The notes under the pieces: generated by a model
Told to the model about the DNA's origin: nothing
Databases searched by the model: none
Seen by the model: the letters and a program-made list of their open reading frames with translations, nothing else
Program-made: the position numbers and the translations under genes
Shown here: positions 7,994 to 15,946 of the stretch, one piece after another
Layout: each line of letters begins with the position of its first letter
Numbering within the stretch: position 1 is the stretch's first letter
DNA from: Thiococcus pfennigii
Lineage (GTDB): Bacteria > Pseudomonadota > Gammaproteobacteria > Chromatiales > Chromatiaceae
Length of the DNA: 51,966 nucleotides
NCBI RefSeq assembly: GCF_016583835.1
Contig: NZ_NRRW01000027.1
Span: forward strand, 1 to 51,966
Direction: 5' to 3'

Positions 7994-9937
7994 ATGGACG
8001 ATCTGGCCGCGATCTTCGGCGCGGAGGGTCTCCTCTGCGGGCACCTGCCGGGCTTCGGCCACCGCCCCCAGCAACAGGCGATGGCCGAGGCCGTCGCCGA
8101 GACCCTCGCCGAGGGCGGCATCCTGATCTGCGAGGCCGGCACGGGTACCGGCAAGACCTTCGCGTATCTGGTGCCGGCGCTGCTTTCGGGGCGCAGGGTG
8201 CTGGTCTCGACCGGCACCCGCAACCTCCAGGATCAGCTCTTTCATCGCGACCTGCCACGCGTGCGCAGGCTTCTGCACCGCCCGGTCGACGTCGCCCTCC
8301 TCAAGGGGCGGGCCAACTACCTGTGCCGCTATCGCCTCGACGCCGCCGAACAGGACGAACGTTTCGTCGATCCGCAGTGGCGCGCCGAACTCGCCCGGGT
8401 CCGGCAGTGGGCGGCGGTCACCCGGCGCGGTGACATCGCCGAGGCCGGCTTGCCGGAGGAGGCGCGGGTCTGGCCGGCCGTCACCTCGACCAGCGACAAC
8501 TGTCTCGGCCAGGACTGCCCCGACTGGGGTGCCTGCCATCTGGTCGAGGCCCGGCGGCGCGCCCAAGAGGCGGACCTGGTGGTCGTCAACCACCACCTCC
8601 TCTGCGCCGATCTGGCCTTGAAGGACGAGGGCTTCGGCGAGATCCTGCCCGGGGCCGACTGCGTCATCATCGACGAGGCCCACCAACTGCCCGAGATCGC
8701 CAGCGCCTTCTTCGGGCTGTCGCTGAGCGGCCGACAGCTGCTCGACCTGGCCCGCGACCTCGAGCTCGAGCAGCGTCGCGAGGCCCCCGACACGCCGGCC
8801 CTGAGCGGGGCCGCCGGCGACCTGCGCAGCGCCGTGCAGGGGTTGCGCCTGGCGCTGGGCGAGGTCGATCGGCGCGGTCCCTGGCAGGCGCTCGAGGCCG
8901 ATCGGGCGACCCTCGCCGCCCTGGAGGGCCTGGCCATGTGCCTCGACGGCCTGCGACAGGACCTCGAGGTGCTCGCCGGTCGCGGTAAGGGGCTCGACAA
9001 TTGCCTGGCGCGCGGCACCGAGCTCGCCGAGCGCCTCGCGGCCCTGACCGGCGGCGGCGGGGAGGACGTGCGCTGGTTCGAGACCCAGGGCCGCGGCTTT
9101 CGCCTGCACCAGACGCCGCTGGAGGTCGCGGGCCAGTTCGAGGCCCACTTCGCCCGCGGCCAGGTCGCCTGGATCTTCACGTCGGCGACGCTCGCGGTCG
9201 GCGACGATTTCGGTCACTTCAGCCGCCGGCTCGGGATCCCTGCGGCCCGCACCGAGCGCTGGGACAGCCCGTTCGACTATCCCCGGCAGGCCCTCTGGTA
9301 TATCCCGAGCGGCCTGCCGGATCCGGCCTCGCCCGGCTACACGCGCGCGGTCGTCGAGCTGGCCGTCGAGATCCTGACGGCGAGCCGCGGTCGGGCCTTT
9401 CTACTCTTCACGAGCCATCGGGCGTTGCGCGAGGCGGCGGCCCTGCTGGAGCGGCGGCTGCCGTTCCCGCTCCTCGTCCAGGGCAGCGCCCCGCGTGCCG
9501 AGCTGCTCGAGCGCTTCGCTCAGCTCGGCAATGCCGTGCTGCTCGGCAGCGCGAGCTTCTGGGAAGGGGTCGACGTGCGCGGCGAGGCGCTCTCCTGCGT
9601 GCTGATCGACAAGCTGCCCTTCGCCTCGCCCGGCGATCCGGTCATGGCCGCGCGCATCGAGGCGCTGCGCCGGCGCGGCGGCAATCCGTTTCAGGACTTT
9701 CAGCTGCCGCAGGCGGTCATCGCCCTCAAGCAGGGCGCCGGGCGCCTGATCCGCGACCAGGGCGATCGCGGCGTCCTCGTCGTCTGCGATCCGCGCCTGC
9801 TGACCCGCTCCTACGGCCGACGCTTCCTCGAGAGCCTGCCGCCGATGGCCCGCACGCGCGATGCGGCAGAGGTCGCGGCCTTCTTCGTCGATGCGCCCGG
9901 CGAGGAGGTCGGCGTTGAGCGACCCATCCCAGCCTGA
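7994..9937 (+). CDS. yoaA: ATP-dependent DNA helicase YoaA (DinG/XPD family)
   Basis: A 647-residue superfamily 2 helicase. Motif I is EAGTGTGKTFAYL (about residues 49-61), motif II is the DEAH box in VIIDEAHQL, and late motifs include GSASFWEGVDV and the QGAGRLIR of motif VI. Between motifs I and II are cysteines in NYLCRY and CLGQDCPDWGACHL, which fit the four ligands of the iron-sulfur cluster of XPD/DinG helicases. YoaA helps remove replication-blocking damage in E. coli, working with the polymerase chi subunit. It lies directly upstream of tsaB, an order also found in enterobacteria. Confidence 0.92.
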   Translation: MDDLAAIFGAEGLLCGHLPGFGHRPQQQAMAEAVAETLAEGGILICEAGTGTGKTFAYLVPALLSGRRVLVSTGTRNLQDQLFHRDLPRVRRLLHRPVDVALLKGRANYLCRYRLDAAEQDERFVDPQWRAELARVRQWAAVTRRGDIAEAGLPEEARVWPAVTSTSDNCLGQDCPDWGACHLVEARRRAQEADLVVVNHHLLCADLALKDEGFGEILPGADCVIIDEAHQLPEIASAFFGLSLSGRQLLDLARDLELEQRREAPDTPALSGAAGDLRSAVQGLRLALGEVDRRGPWQALEADRATLAALEGLAMCLDGLRQDLEVLAGRGKGLDNCLARGTELAERLAALTGGGGEDVRWFETQGRGFRLHQTPLEVAGQFEAHFARGQVAWIFTSATLAVGDDFGHFSRRLGIPAARTERWDSPFDYPRQALWYIPSGLPDPASPGYTRAVVELAVEILTASRGRAFLLFTSHRALREAAALLERRLPFPLLVQGSAPRAELLERFAQLGNAVLLGSASFWEGVDVRGEALSCVLIDKLPFASPGDPVMAARIEALRRRGGNPFQDFQLPQAVIALKQGAGRLIRDQGDRGVLVVCDPRLLTRSYGRRFLESLPPMARTRDAAEVAAFFVDAPGEEVGVERPIPA

Positions 9938-9976
9938 CCCAACCGTCTCGAACTACGCAGAACAGGTGACAGCCCC

Positions 9977-10654
9977 ATGAAGCTTCTGGCCTTCGATACC
10001 TCCGGCGAGGCCTGCTCGGTCGCGCTCTGGTGCGACGGCGACGTGCGCCAGCGTCTAGAACGGGTGCCGCGCCGCCACGGCGAGCTGGTGCTCGCGATGG
10101 CCGACGGGCTCCTCGCCGAGGCCGGGCTGCGCCTCGCCGGGCTCGATGCGCTCGCCTTCGCGCGCGGCCCCGGCTCCTTCACCGGCGTGCGCATCGCGAC
10201 CGCTGTGGTCCAGGGCGCGGCCTTCGGCGCCGACCTGCCGGTCGTGCCCGTCTCGACGTTGGCCGCCACGGCGCACGGCGCCTTCCGACAACAGGGTGTG
10301 CGGCGCTGCCTGGTCGCCATCGACGCGCGCATGGATCAGGTCTACTGGGGGGCCTACCGGCTTGCGGCGGACGGGGCGCCAGAGCTCGTCGGCGATGAGG
10401 CCGTTCTAGCCCCGGAGGCGGTGCCTGTACCGGCGGACGCCGATTGGTACGGGGTCGGCAGCGGCTGGCAGGCCCATCGCGCGGCGCTGCACGCGCGCCT
10501 GGCAGGGCGGTTGACCGGGGAGCTGGCCGAGGTCTTCTGCGAGGCGCAGGACGTCGCGCACCTGGCTGCGGACCTCTTCGCCCGCGAAGGCGGTGTCGCC
10601 GCCGAGGCGGCGTTACCCGTCTATCTGCGCGACCGGGTCACCTTCAGCCGCTGA
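9977..10654 (+). CDS. tsaB: tRNA threonylcarbamoyladenosine biosynthesis protein TsaB
   Basis: The 225-residue protein has the TsaB (YeaZ) hallmarks: MKLLAFDTSGEACSVAL at the start, the ARGPGSFTGVRIA motif near residues 58-70, and VAIDARMDQVYWGAY in the second half. TsaB is the non-catalytic ASKHA-fold partner of TsaD in making t6A37 on ANN-decoding tRNAs; it works in the cytoplasm with TsaD and TsaE and is essential in many bacteria. The gap to yoaA is about 40 bases. The 3' end is convergent with a small membrane-protein gene 16 bases away, with no strong terminator seen between them. Confidence 0.93.
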   Translation: MKLLAFDTSGEACSVALWCDGDVRQRLERVPRRHGELVLAMADGLLAEAGLRLAGLDALAFARGPGSFTGVRIATAVVQGAAFGADLPVVPVSTLAATAHGAFRQQGVRRCLVAIDARMDQVYWGAYRLAADGAPELVGDEAVLAPEAVPVPADADWYGVGSGWQAHRAALHARLAGRLTGELAEVFCEAQDVAHLAADLFAREGGVAAEAALPVYLRDRVTFSR

Positions 10655-10669
10655 GGGTCGACGAAGCGG

Positions 10670-10900
10670 CTACTGGCGGGACCGGCCCTGGGCGCGGTGG
10701 CGTCGCATGCAGCTCAGGACATAGTGGAGCAGGGTGCCCCCGACGGCCAGGAAGACGAGCGCGCTCCCGCCGATCTGCACCGTGCGGTCGACGTCGCTCA
10801 GCGACAGGGTCAGCCAGGTGACGAAGGTGACGACGGCGGCGATGATGGCCACCATCACGAAGGCCCACGCGGAGAAGTCCCGACCCGCACTACACTTCAT
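10670..10900 (-). CDS. Small membrane protein of unknown function
   Basis: A 76-residue protein with two clear hydrophobic helices (about residues 11-33 and 43-65; AFVMVAIIAAVVTFVTWLTL and ALVFLAVGGTLLHYVLSC) and a basic tail (RRHRAQGRSRQ), so both ends are probably cytoplasmic. I do not recognise a named family. The ATG at 10900 follows the stop of the preceding open frame after three bases, so the two may be translated together. The segregation of hydrophobic and charged residues argues that it is a real gene and not a shadow frame. Confidence 0.6.
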   Translation of the reverse strand: MKCSAGRDFSAWAFVMVAIIAAVVTFVTWLTLSLSDVDRTVQIGGSALVFLAVGGTLLHYVLSCMRRHRAQGRSRQ

Positions 10901-10903
10901 GCT

Positions 10904-11218
10904 CTACCCCTGATCGATCGTGGCTCGGTGGGCCAGTCGCGCCATTGCAGTGAGGCGATACCCCGCCTCCAAGCCTGTCATGAACCCTTCATCGATGGCA
11001 AGCATCGACGCGGCGATCGCCGCGTCGATGCGGTCCGTGCGCTGGCCGAAGATCGAATGAGACGACGCCATCGGCGTCCGCCCACAACGGGTCCCGATCG
11101 CGGTGTAGGTGTGGTGTAGGTGCGGCTTCAGCTGCAATGCTCGCTGTCGATACAGCCTCGCCCGCAACGGCCAGACGGCCAGGGCCGTGGCCGTCGTGCG
11201 GCTGAAGGTTCTGCCCAT
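10904..11218 (-). CDS. Hypothetical protein, weakly supported
   Basis: A 104-residue frame with an N-terminal basic stretch (VWPLRARLYRQRALQLKP) and a helical C-terminal half (DRIDAAIAASMLAIDEGFMT..). It matches no family I know. Support comes only from tight spacing to the small membrane-protein gene and from being more compositionally balanced than nearby random frames. It lies between that gene and aapP on the same strand. It could be non-coding or a remnant. Confidence 0.3.
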   Translation of the reverse strand: MGRTFSRTTATALAVWPLRARLYRQRALQLKPHLHHTYTAIGTRCGRTPMASSHSIFGQRTDRIDAAIAASMLAIDEGFMTGLEAGYRLTAMARLAHRATIDQG

Positions 11219-11262
11219 GCGGCCGATTCGCCATCGGCGACAACAAGGAAGCTCCAGCGGCG

Positions 11263-12027
11263 TCAGAGGATTTGGCCGAGGAAGGCCCGGGTGCGTTCCT
11301 GGCGCGGATTGGCGAAGAAGGTCTCGGGCGGGGCAGCCTCGACGATCTCGCCGCCGTCCATGAAGATCACGCGGTCGGCGACGGTGCGCGCGAAACCCAT
11401 CTCGTGCGTCACGCAGAGCATGGTCATGCCCTCTTGGGCGAGTTCGACCATGACGTCGAGGACCTCCTTGATCATCTCCGGGTCGAGCGCCGAGGTCGGC
11501 TCGTCGAAGAGCATGATGCGCGGATTCATGCACAGGCTGCGGGCGATCGCGACGCGCTGCTGCTGGCCGCCGGAGAGCTGGCCTGGATACTTGTCGGCCT
11601 GTTCCGGGATCCGCACCCGCTCCAGGTAGGCCATCGCGGCCCGCTCGGCCTCGCGGCGCGGCACCTTGCGCACCCAGATCGGGGCCAGGCAGCAGTTCTC
11701 CAGGACCGTCAGGTGCGGGAACAGGTTGAATTGCTGGAAGACCATGCCGACCTCGCTGCGCACCTGCTCGATCTGCTTCAGGTTCTCGTTGAGCTCGATG
11801 CCGTCGACGACGATCCGCCCGCGCTGATGGGTCTCGAGGTGGTTGATGCAGCGGATCAGCGTCGACTTGCCGGACCCGGACGGCCCGCAGATGACGATCC
11901 GCTCGCCGCGCGCGACCGTCAGATCGATGCCCTTGAGCACATGGAAGTCGTCGAACCACTTGTGCAGATCCTGGATCTCGATCATCGGCGGTTCCGGCAT
12001 GGCGGGGGTCCTTTCGTCAACGCTCAT
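11263..12027 (-). CDS. aapP: General L-amino-acid ABC transporter ATP-binding protein (AapP-like)
   Basis: The 254-residue ATPase belongs to the polar amino-acid uptake class and resembles AapP in [23 protein letters not shown]-type text ([13 protein letters not shown]) and the ending of [16 protein letters not shown]. Walker A is GPSGSGKST, the Q-loop [10 protein letters not shown], the signature LSGGQQQR, Walker [16 protein letters not shown], and the switch VTHEMGF. The start at 12027 has a strong GGGAGG site; the frame is open further upstream. Unusually, the binding protein and permeases (aapJQM) lie at 23.4-26.8 kb, not beside it. Its start overlaps the 3' end of an AbrB-type antitoxin gene by 11 bases, so it may be translated from that message. 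Confidence 0.9.
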   Translation of the reverse strand: MSVDERTPAMPEPPMIEIQDLHKWFDDFHVLKGIDLTVARGERIVICGPSGSGKSTLIRCINHLETHQRGRIVVDGIELNENLKQIEQVRSEVGMVFQQFNLFPHLTVLENCCLAPIWVRKVPRREAERAAMAYLERVRIPEQADKYPGQLSGGQQQRVAIARSLCMNPRIMLFDEPTSALDPEMIKEVLDVMVELAQEGMTMLCVTHEMGFARTVADRVIFMDGGEIVEAAPPETFFANPRQERTRAFLGQIL

Positions 12028-12262
12028 CGGTGCCTCCCGTCTCGCCGGGCAGGTCGCAACGCAGGGAGCCGGAGCCGTCTTCCGCTCGCCACGACGGGAT
12101 GGCCTTGCGCAGCCGCACGCGGACACTGTCGCCCTCGAGCTCGAAATCGAGCTTGGCCTCGGGGCCGATGCCGAGTCCGCGGCGGCTGGCCGCTGGGATG
12201 ACGGCTCGAGCTTTGTCGGACACGGCGACGGTAGAAAGGATCGGGGTGCGATTCTCTGACAT
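12017..12262 (-). CDS. AbrB/MazE/SpoVT-type antitoxin, orphan
   Basis: An 81-residue protein whose residues 9-45 match the swapped-hairpin AbrB/MazE fold ([30 protein letters not shown] is the family-specific stretch, here cited in parts: [21 protein letters not shown]). Relatives usually carry KGQVVIPA and end in a short toxin-binding tail beside a PIN-domain toxin gene. No toxin follows here: the gene runs straight into aapP with an 11-base overlap. The changes in the conserved motif (KAR for KGQ, AASRRG for AAIRR) suggest drift. It could autoregulate and thereby influence aapP, which is inference. Confidence 0.7.
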   Translation of the reverse strand: MSENRTPILSTVAVSDKARAVIPAASRRGLGIGPEAKLDFELEGDSVRVRLRKAIPSWRAEDGSGSLRCDLPGETGGTDER

Positions 12263-12300
12263 GCGAAGAGAGGCTATAGGAACCCCTCCCACAAGTCACG

Positions 12301-12313
12301 ATGATCGGGGTCG
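12301..12313 (+). repeat. Flanking direct repeat, left
   Basis: The 13 bases ATGATCGGGGTCG recur exactly at 12798-12810, immediately outside the two ends of MITE-like element B. Probable target-site duplication. Confidence 0.6.
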
Positions 12314-12797
12314 CAGGGCTGATCCGTTCTGCGGCCTTTTTCGCTGAGGGTGAAGGGTTGGCGGTCGATCCTCGACTGGGTGGTGCGCAGGCGAATGCTC
12401 GCCTCTCGCAGCGATCGAGACGGCGGCCGCGGAGGCCCATACCGGGCGGCACACGCGGTCCGGTTAGCCCCGCGCGCCGTAACCCGACAGCCGGCAACGC
12501 GGCTCCGAGTAGCGCCGCTGCCGGGTTCCGGCGCGCGCAATCCTTTGTTTTATTTGGGTCGCCGTGCCAGCGCGCCCAACCCCGCCCCCTCGCACGGCGC
12601 CGCGGCCCGTCGGTCGGGTTAGCCCCCCGCGGGGGCGTAACCCGACGGCCGACACCGTGGCGCCCTCCGAGGCCCCTGTCGGGTTACGGCGCGTGCCATC
12701 CTTTGTTTGACCCGGACCGCCGTGCCAGCGCGCCTAACCCGACCTACGGGCCGTGCCATCGGCGCAGGCGACGCCGGCGGATCAGAACGGATCCGCC
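12314..12797 (+). mobile_element. MITE-like element B, copy 1 (484 bp, two internal modules)
   Basis: The left end CAGGGCTGATCCGTTCTGCG and the right end GCGGATCAGAACGGATCCGC share the inverted core GATCCGTTCTG. The element is flanked by perfect 13-base direct repeats (ATGATCGGGGTCG at 12301-12313 and 12798-12810), as expected of a target duplication. The interior holds two tandem modules of about 165 bp, each running from a GTAACCCGAC block to a GCGCGCC(T/C)AACCC block; the copy at 46.5 kb has one. No transposase is encoded. It fills the gap between the antitoxin and HepT genes. Confidence 0.75.
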
Positions 12798-12810
12798 ATG
12801 ATCGGGGTCG
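12798..12810 (+). repeat. Flanking direct repeat, right
   Basis: Exact second copy of the 13-base repeat at 12301-12313, next to the right end of element B. Confidence 0.6.
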
Positions 12811-12981
12811 GCGATCGTCTGGACGGCGAGGCAGCGCGGCTGCATGATCCAGGGTTGCATGCAGGGCGAGACCCGGCGATGTGCCTTGGCCGGTGCCCTC
12901 ACGGCGTGGACGAGGGTTACTGTGAGGCCCTAATCCGCGGTGTTGCCTGTCGACCCACCACCGTATGAAAGGCAGTGATCG

Positions 12982-13398
12982 ATGATGAATGATCGGGACA
13001 TCCGCTGGCAACAGCGTTTCGCGAGCTATCAAAAGGCGTTGCGGCAACTGCGGGAAGCGGTCGAGTTGATTGCGCAGCGCGAATTGTCGCGTTTAGAAAA
13101 GCAAGGCGTGATTCAGGCCTTCGAGTTCACCCATGAACTCGCCTGGAACCTGCTAAAGGACTATTTGCAGGATCAGGGAAATCAGCAGATCAGCGGGTCG
13201 CGGGACGCCACCCGCGAGGCGTTCCGGGTGGCGCTCATCACTGACGGTGAGGGATGGATGGCGATGATCCAGAGTCGCAATCTCTCTTCGCACACCTATG
13301 ACGAGCAGACGGCGGAGCGGTTGGTCGAGGCCATCGTGCAGCACTACTTCCCCCTCTTCGTGACATTGGAGGCCGAGATGGAGGCGCATCTGCGATGA
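12982..13398 (+). CDS. HepT-like HEPN RNase toxin (HI0074-type)
   Basis: The 138-residue all-helical protein matches the nucleotidyltransferase substrate-binding family (HI0074/HepT). The HEPN ribonuclease motif R-x4-H-x-Y is present as R99, H104 and Y106 (SRNLSSHTYDEQT), and FEFTHELAWNLLKDYL is the conserved helix of this group. In type VII toxin-antitoxin systems HepT cleaves RNA and is silenced by adenylylation from MntA. The tyrosine here corresponds to the modified residue position in that motif. It overlaps the nucleotidyltransferase gene by four bases. Two adjacent ATG codons (12982, 12985) are possible starts. Confidence 0.88.
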   Translation: MMNDRDIRWQQRFASYQKALRQLREAVELIAQRELSRLEKQGVIQAFEFTHELAWNLLKDYLQDQGNQQISGSRDATREAFRVALITDGEGWMAMIQSRNLSSHTYDEQTAERLVEAIVQHYFPLFVTLEAEMEAHLR

Positions 13399-13715
13399 GC
13401 GGCGCACCGCCTTTCGGCCTGTCGTCGGACACGCTGGACAAACTGAGGGGCGTGTTCGTCCGGCATCCTGCCATCGCGAGCGTGGTCATCTACGGCTCCC
13501 GTGCCAAGGGCAATTACCGCGCTGGGTCGGACATCGATCTGACCATCAAGGGCGACCCGATGCCCTTCGCGGAACTCATGCAGATCGAGGTGGAGATCGA
13601 CGACCTGCTGCTGCCCTACACCGTCGACTTGTCGCAATATCGGGAGATCGGTAACCCCGATCTGCGCGCCCACATCGACCGCGTCGGGGCGCCGATCTAC
13701 GAGAGGGCTGCCTGA
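13395..13715 (+). CDS. MntA-like minimal nucleotidyltransferase antitoxin
   Basis: A 106-residue minimal nucleotidyltransferase. The GSRAKGNYRAGSDIDL motif (residues 34-49) supplies the Gly-Ser and the two metal-binding aspartates D46 and D48; D78 in YTVDLS is the likely third carboxylate. MntA proteins transfer AMP from ATP to the partner HepT toxin and neutralise it. It starts inside the last codons of the HepT gene (ATGA overlap). The preserved catalytic residues in both genes suggest a functional pair. The toxin-first order matches HI0074-type neighbours and some HepT/MntA loci. Confidence 0.88.
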   Translation: MSGAPPFGLSSDTLDKLRGVFVRHPAIASVVIYGSRAKGNYRAGSDIDLTIKGDPMPFAELMQIEVEIDDLLLPYTVDLSQYREIGNPDLRAHIDRVGAPIYERAA

Positions 13716-13852
13716 CACGCGCGGCCCCGTGTCGGGCCAGCGAGGGCTCCGTCCCAGAGGTATCCCCGGATAAAGGGCGTAAACCGCCGTGGCGTAGGTC
13801 GACTGACCGACGGAAGCCGGCTCTCGCGATCTGGGCTATCTCGCCGTCGCGT

Positions 13853-13942
13853 GGCTCACTGGGAGCGCCGGCTTTCCAGCCGGCTCGTCGCCGTCGCGGC
13901 TCACTGGGAGCGCCGGCTTTCTAGCCGGCCCGTCGCCGTCGC
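13853..13942 (+). repeat. Two 45-bp tandem repeats containing a stem-loop
   Basis: Two units (13853-13897 and 13898-13942) reading GGCTCACTGGGAGCGCCGGC followed by TTTCCAGCCGGC and GTCGCCGTCGC; they differ at two positions. Each contains the self-complementary GCCGGCTTTCCAGCCGGC hairpin. An inverted copy of the same motif lies at 14078-14105. Confidence 0.75.
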
Positions 13943-14077
13943 GGCTCGATGCCGCGTCGGCGGCGTCAGGGCCGGTAGGAGGGCACGTGTGGGGCCGGCC
14001 ATCCAGCGGCGCTCATCGGTGATCTCCTGGCTCCAGCGCCGAAGGTCGCGCGCCGGGGTCATCGAGCCCCCGCGCGA

Positions 14078-14105
14078 AGCCGGCTGAAAGCCGGCGCTCC
14101 CAGTG
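14078..14105 (-). repeat. Inverted copy of the CACTGGGAGCGCCGGC repeat
   Basis: On the minus strand this reads CACTGGGAGCGCCGGCTTTC followed by AGCCGGCT, matching the core of the tandem units at 13853-13942, with the hairpin intact. Confidence 0.65.
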
Positions 14106-14214
14106 CGTATCGACTCGCCGTCGCGGCCGATTTTGTGGCGATACCTCAGCGTCGGTCCAGGGCCAGGGGTGGGCCTTCCTTGCATGGTCGGTCCACGCCC
14201 CCGGCGAAGACCGG

Positions 14215-14345
14215 CACGGCCCGTCGGGTGAGGCGCGCCGGCACCGCGGTCGCCGACAAGGGACAGGCCCGCGCGCGCCGCAACCCGACAGCGGCCTCGG
14301 CGGGCGCCGCATAGCCCGCCGTCGGGTTACGCCCCGAGGGACTCG
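14215..14345 (-). repeat. Partial copy of MITE-like element B
   Basis: Matches the internal module of element B (GGCGCGCCGGCAC, CGCAACCCGACAGCGGCC, GTCGGGTTACGCCCC) in the orientation of the 46.5-kb copy, without the GATCCGTTCTG ends. Confidence 0.6.
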
Positions 14346-14437
14346 CCCGTCCACACCGCCGCCACGTCCTGGCCTGGCGGGCGCTGCTCTTCCTGAGGGT
14401 TGGCCGCGCGGCACGAAGACCGGGCGAGCGTAGCGGC

Positions 14438-15946
14438 TCACTCCCCCGACGTGCCTACGATTCGCGCCTTCAACCAGTTGAAGACCTCGGTGCCGATCTG
14501 CTCGCCGATGTCCTGGCCGGCGGGGATCGAGTCGAAGAAATGCACGCCGCCCCACAGGCGGCTGATGCCGCAGTCCTCGGAGAACTCATCCCAGGTATCC
14601 CAGCCGAGGATCGTATCCGCCGCGGGGGTCACGCCGGGCTCGATGAGCGATTTGCCGGTGGGCACCGATAGCGGCGCGCCGGCGATGGGGATGGCCGGGG
14701 TCCAGTAGGACAGGTTGTTCGCGGCATCCGGCGCGAGTCCGATGATCTGCTCCAAGTAGAGCCTCGTCGCTGTCGCGTGCGCGCGGCAGAAGCTGGCACT
14801 GGCCGACGGATATTCGGGGTGGTTGGCGGTCTGCAGGTAGGGGCGCCACTCCGCACCTGTTATGTCGGTCACGGTGCCCTCCCCGGGGCCGCCCCAGGCG
14901 GTGATGGTCGTCTCCGGGTACAGGTAGGCGATGGCCGAGAATGGTCGCACGGCGTCGTATCGGCGCTTGTTGTCCCAGACCGTGATCCCGGTGTCGAAGG
15001 CGGCCGCGTTCACGAGGAAGTCCAGTTGAACGAACTGCTCGAGATCGAGCCCGAGTGCGAGTGTCGCTGCCAGCGTAGAGAAGCCGAGGCTGTGAATCTT
15101 GTCGTCGAAGAATTCCGCGAGAAGCTTCTGGCGGTCGGTGAGTGCCGCCTGCACGGCGAGCACCTCGTCAGCCTGTGCCTTGTAGGGCGGTAAGGCGGCC
15201 CCGTTCGGCCGCACCGCATAGCTCTTCCACGGGAAGGGTGCCGTCAGGGTCGGCTCGCTGTAGCTATAGGGCTGGGTCTCTGCCCACTGTGGCGTGACGA
15301 ACTGCTGGGTGACGAAGAGGCCGTTCCCCGTGGTCAACGTGTCCGGTTGCCAGCGTCGGGGATTGATCAGGCGCTCGCCCTTGTTGACGGGGGTGTAGCC
15401 GGTACTATCGGCGTACGGGCGCCGGTTGTACAAGCTCCCGTTCGCATCGCCCAGTTGATTCATGCCGTCGTGCTCTCGGGCCGCCACCAGGGCGGCACCG
15501 GCCCGGTTGCCGACCCCCGCCGGGGAGTCGTCGATCACGTCGTCGTGGGGATCGAGGCCGAATCCAACGAGGATCCCGTCCCAGTCGGCCGCGAACTGCG
15601 GCATCAGACTGAGCAGCACCTCATGGCTTGCGTACAGGAGTGCGATGTTCCGCTCGCTGTCGCCACCGGGCAGGTTGCCCAGGTTGGAGTAGATGCCCGT
15701 CCAGCCGCTGTAGGGCGCGATCGCGTCGAACCAGGCGTTGGTGATCAAGGTCGTCGTGCGAAGTACGAGTGGCGCGTCGCCAGGCGCCACGGTCGATAAG
15801 AGGTTCGGAACGACGACTTCGATCACGGCGGCGGGGGCGCAGATCGGTGGGGCGCCTGGCGGGCACTCGAACGCGTCGACGGCGGAGGGGATACTCAGCG
15901 ATACGATCCCGGCCAATGCCAACCTCGGCAGAGCGGATCGATTCAT
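14438..15946 (-). CDS. Secreted vanadium-dependent haloperoxidase-like (PAP2 superfamily) protein
   Basis: The 502-residue protein has a signal peptide (MNRSALPRLALAGIVSLSIP.., cleavage near DAF). The C-terminal half carries vanadium-haloperoxidase motifs: KRRYDAVRP (K-x6-RP) near residue 326, PEYPSASASF near 381 and SRLWGGVHFFD near 463. In canonical enzymes the middle motif is PSGH, whose histidine is the acid-base residue; here it reads PSAS, so that histidine appears absent. A phosphatase-like or altered oxidase activity, or an inactive protein, is possible. The start at 15946 is preceded by GGAGG at a good distance; an upstream GTG four codons earlier is less likely. It stands alone, surrounded by repeats. 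Confidence 0.82.
   Translation of the reverse strand: MNRSALPRLALAGIVSLSIPSAVDAFECPPGAPPICAPAAVIEVVVPNLLSTVAPGDAPLVLRTTTLITNAWFDAIAPYSGWTGIYSNLGNLPGGDSERNIALLYASHEVLLSLMPQFAADWDGILVGFGLDPHDDVIDDSPAGVGNRAGAALVAAREHDGMNQLGDANGSLYNRRPYADSTGYTPVNKGERLINPRRWQPDTLTTGNGLFVTQQFVTPQWAETQPYSYSEPTLTAPFPWKSYAVRPNGAALPPYKAQADEVLAVQAALTDRQKLLAEFFDDKIHSLGFSTLAATLALGLDLEQFVQLDFLVNAAAFDTGITVWDNKRRYDAVRPFSAIAYLYPETTITAWGGPGEGTVTDITGAEWRPYLQTANHPEYPSASASFCRAHATATRLYLEQIIGLAPDAANNLSYWTPAIPIAGAPLSVPTGKSLIEPGVTPAADTILGWDTWDEFSEDCGISRLWGGVHFFDSIPAGQDIGEQIGTEVFNWLKARIVGTSGE

Larger units (their letters stand above)
13716..14437. other. Repeat-rich intergenic region
   Basis: About 720 bases between mntA-like and the haloperoxidase-like gene. 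It holds the 45-bp tandem repeat, its inverted copy and a partial element B, listed separately. No credible gene is seen in the remainder. Confidence 0.6.

Noticed and set aside
10989-11246. Alternative minus-strand frame in the gap before aapP
   Set aside because: His/Arg-rich and without a ribosome site; the overlapping frame ending at 10904 is slightly better supported but itself weak.
12301-12980. Possible CRISPR array because of repeated GTAACCCGAC blocks
   Set aside because: The repeats are irregular in spacing, self-complementary and part of a longer module; there are no unique spacers of constant size and no cas genes.
13853-13942. Possible CRISPR or tRNA-like structure in the 45-bp tandem repeat
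   Set aside because: Units are directly adjacent with no spacers and fold as simple hairpins without tRNA features.
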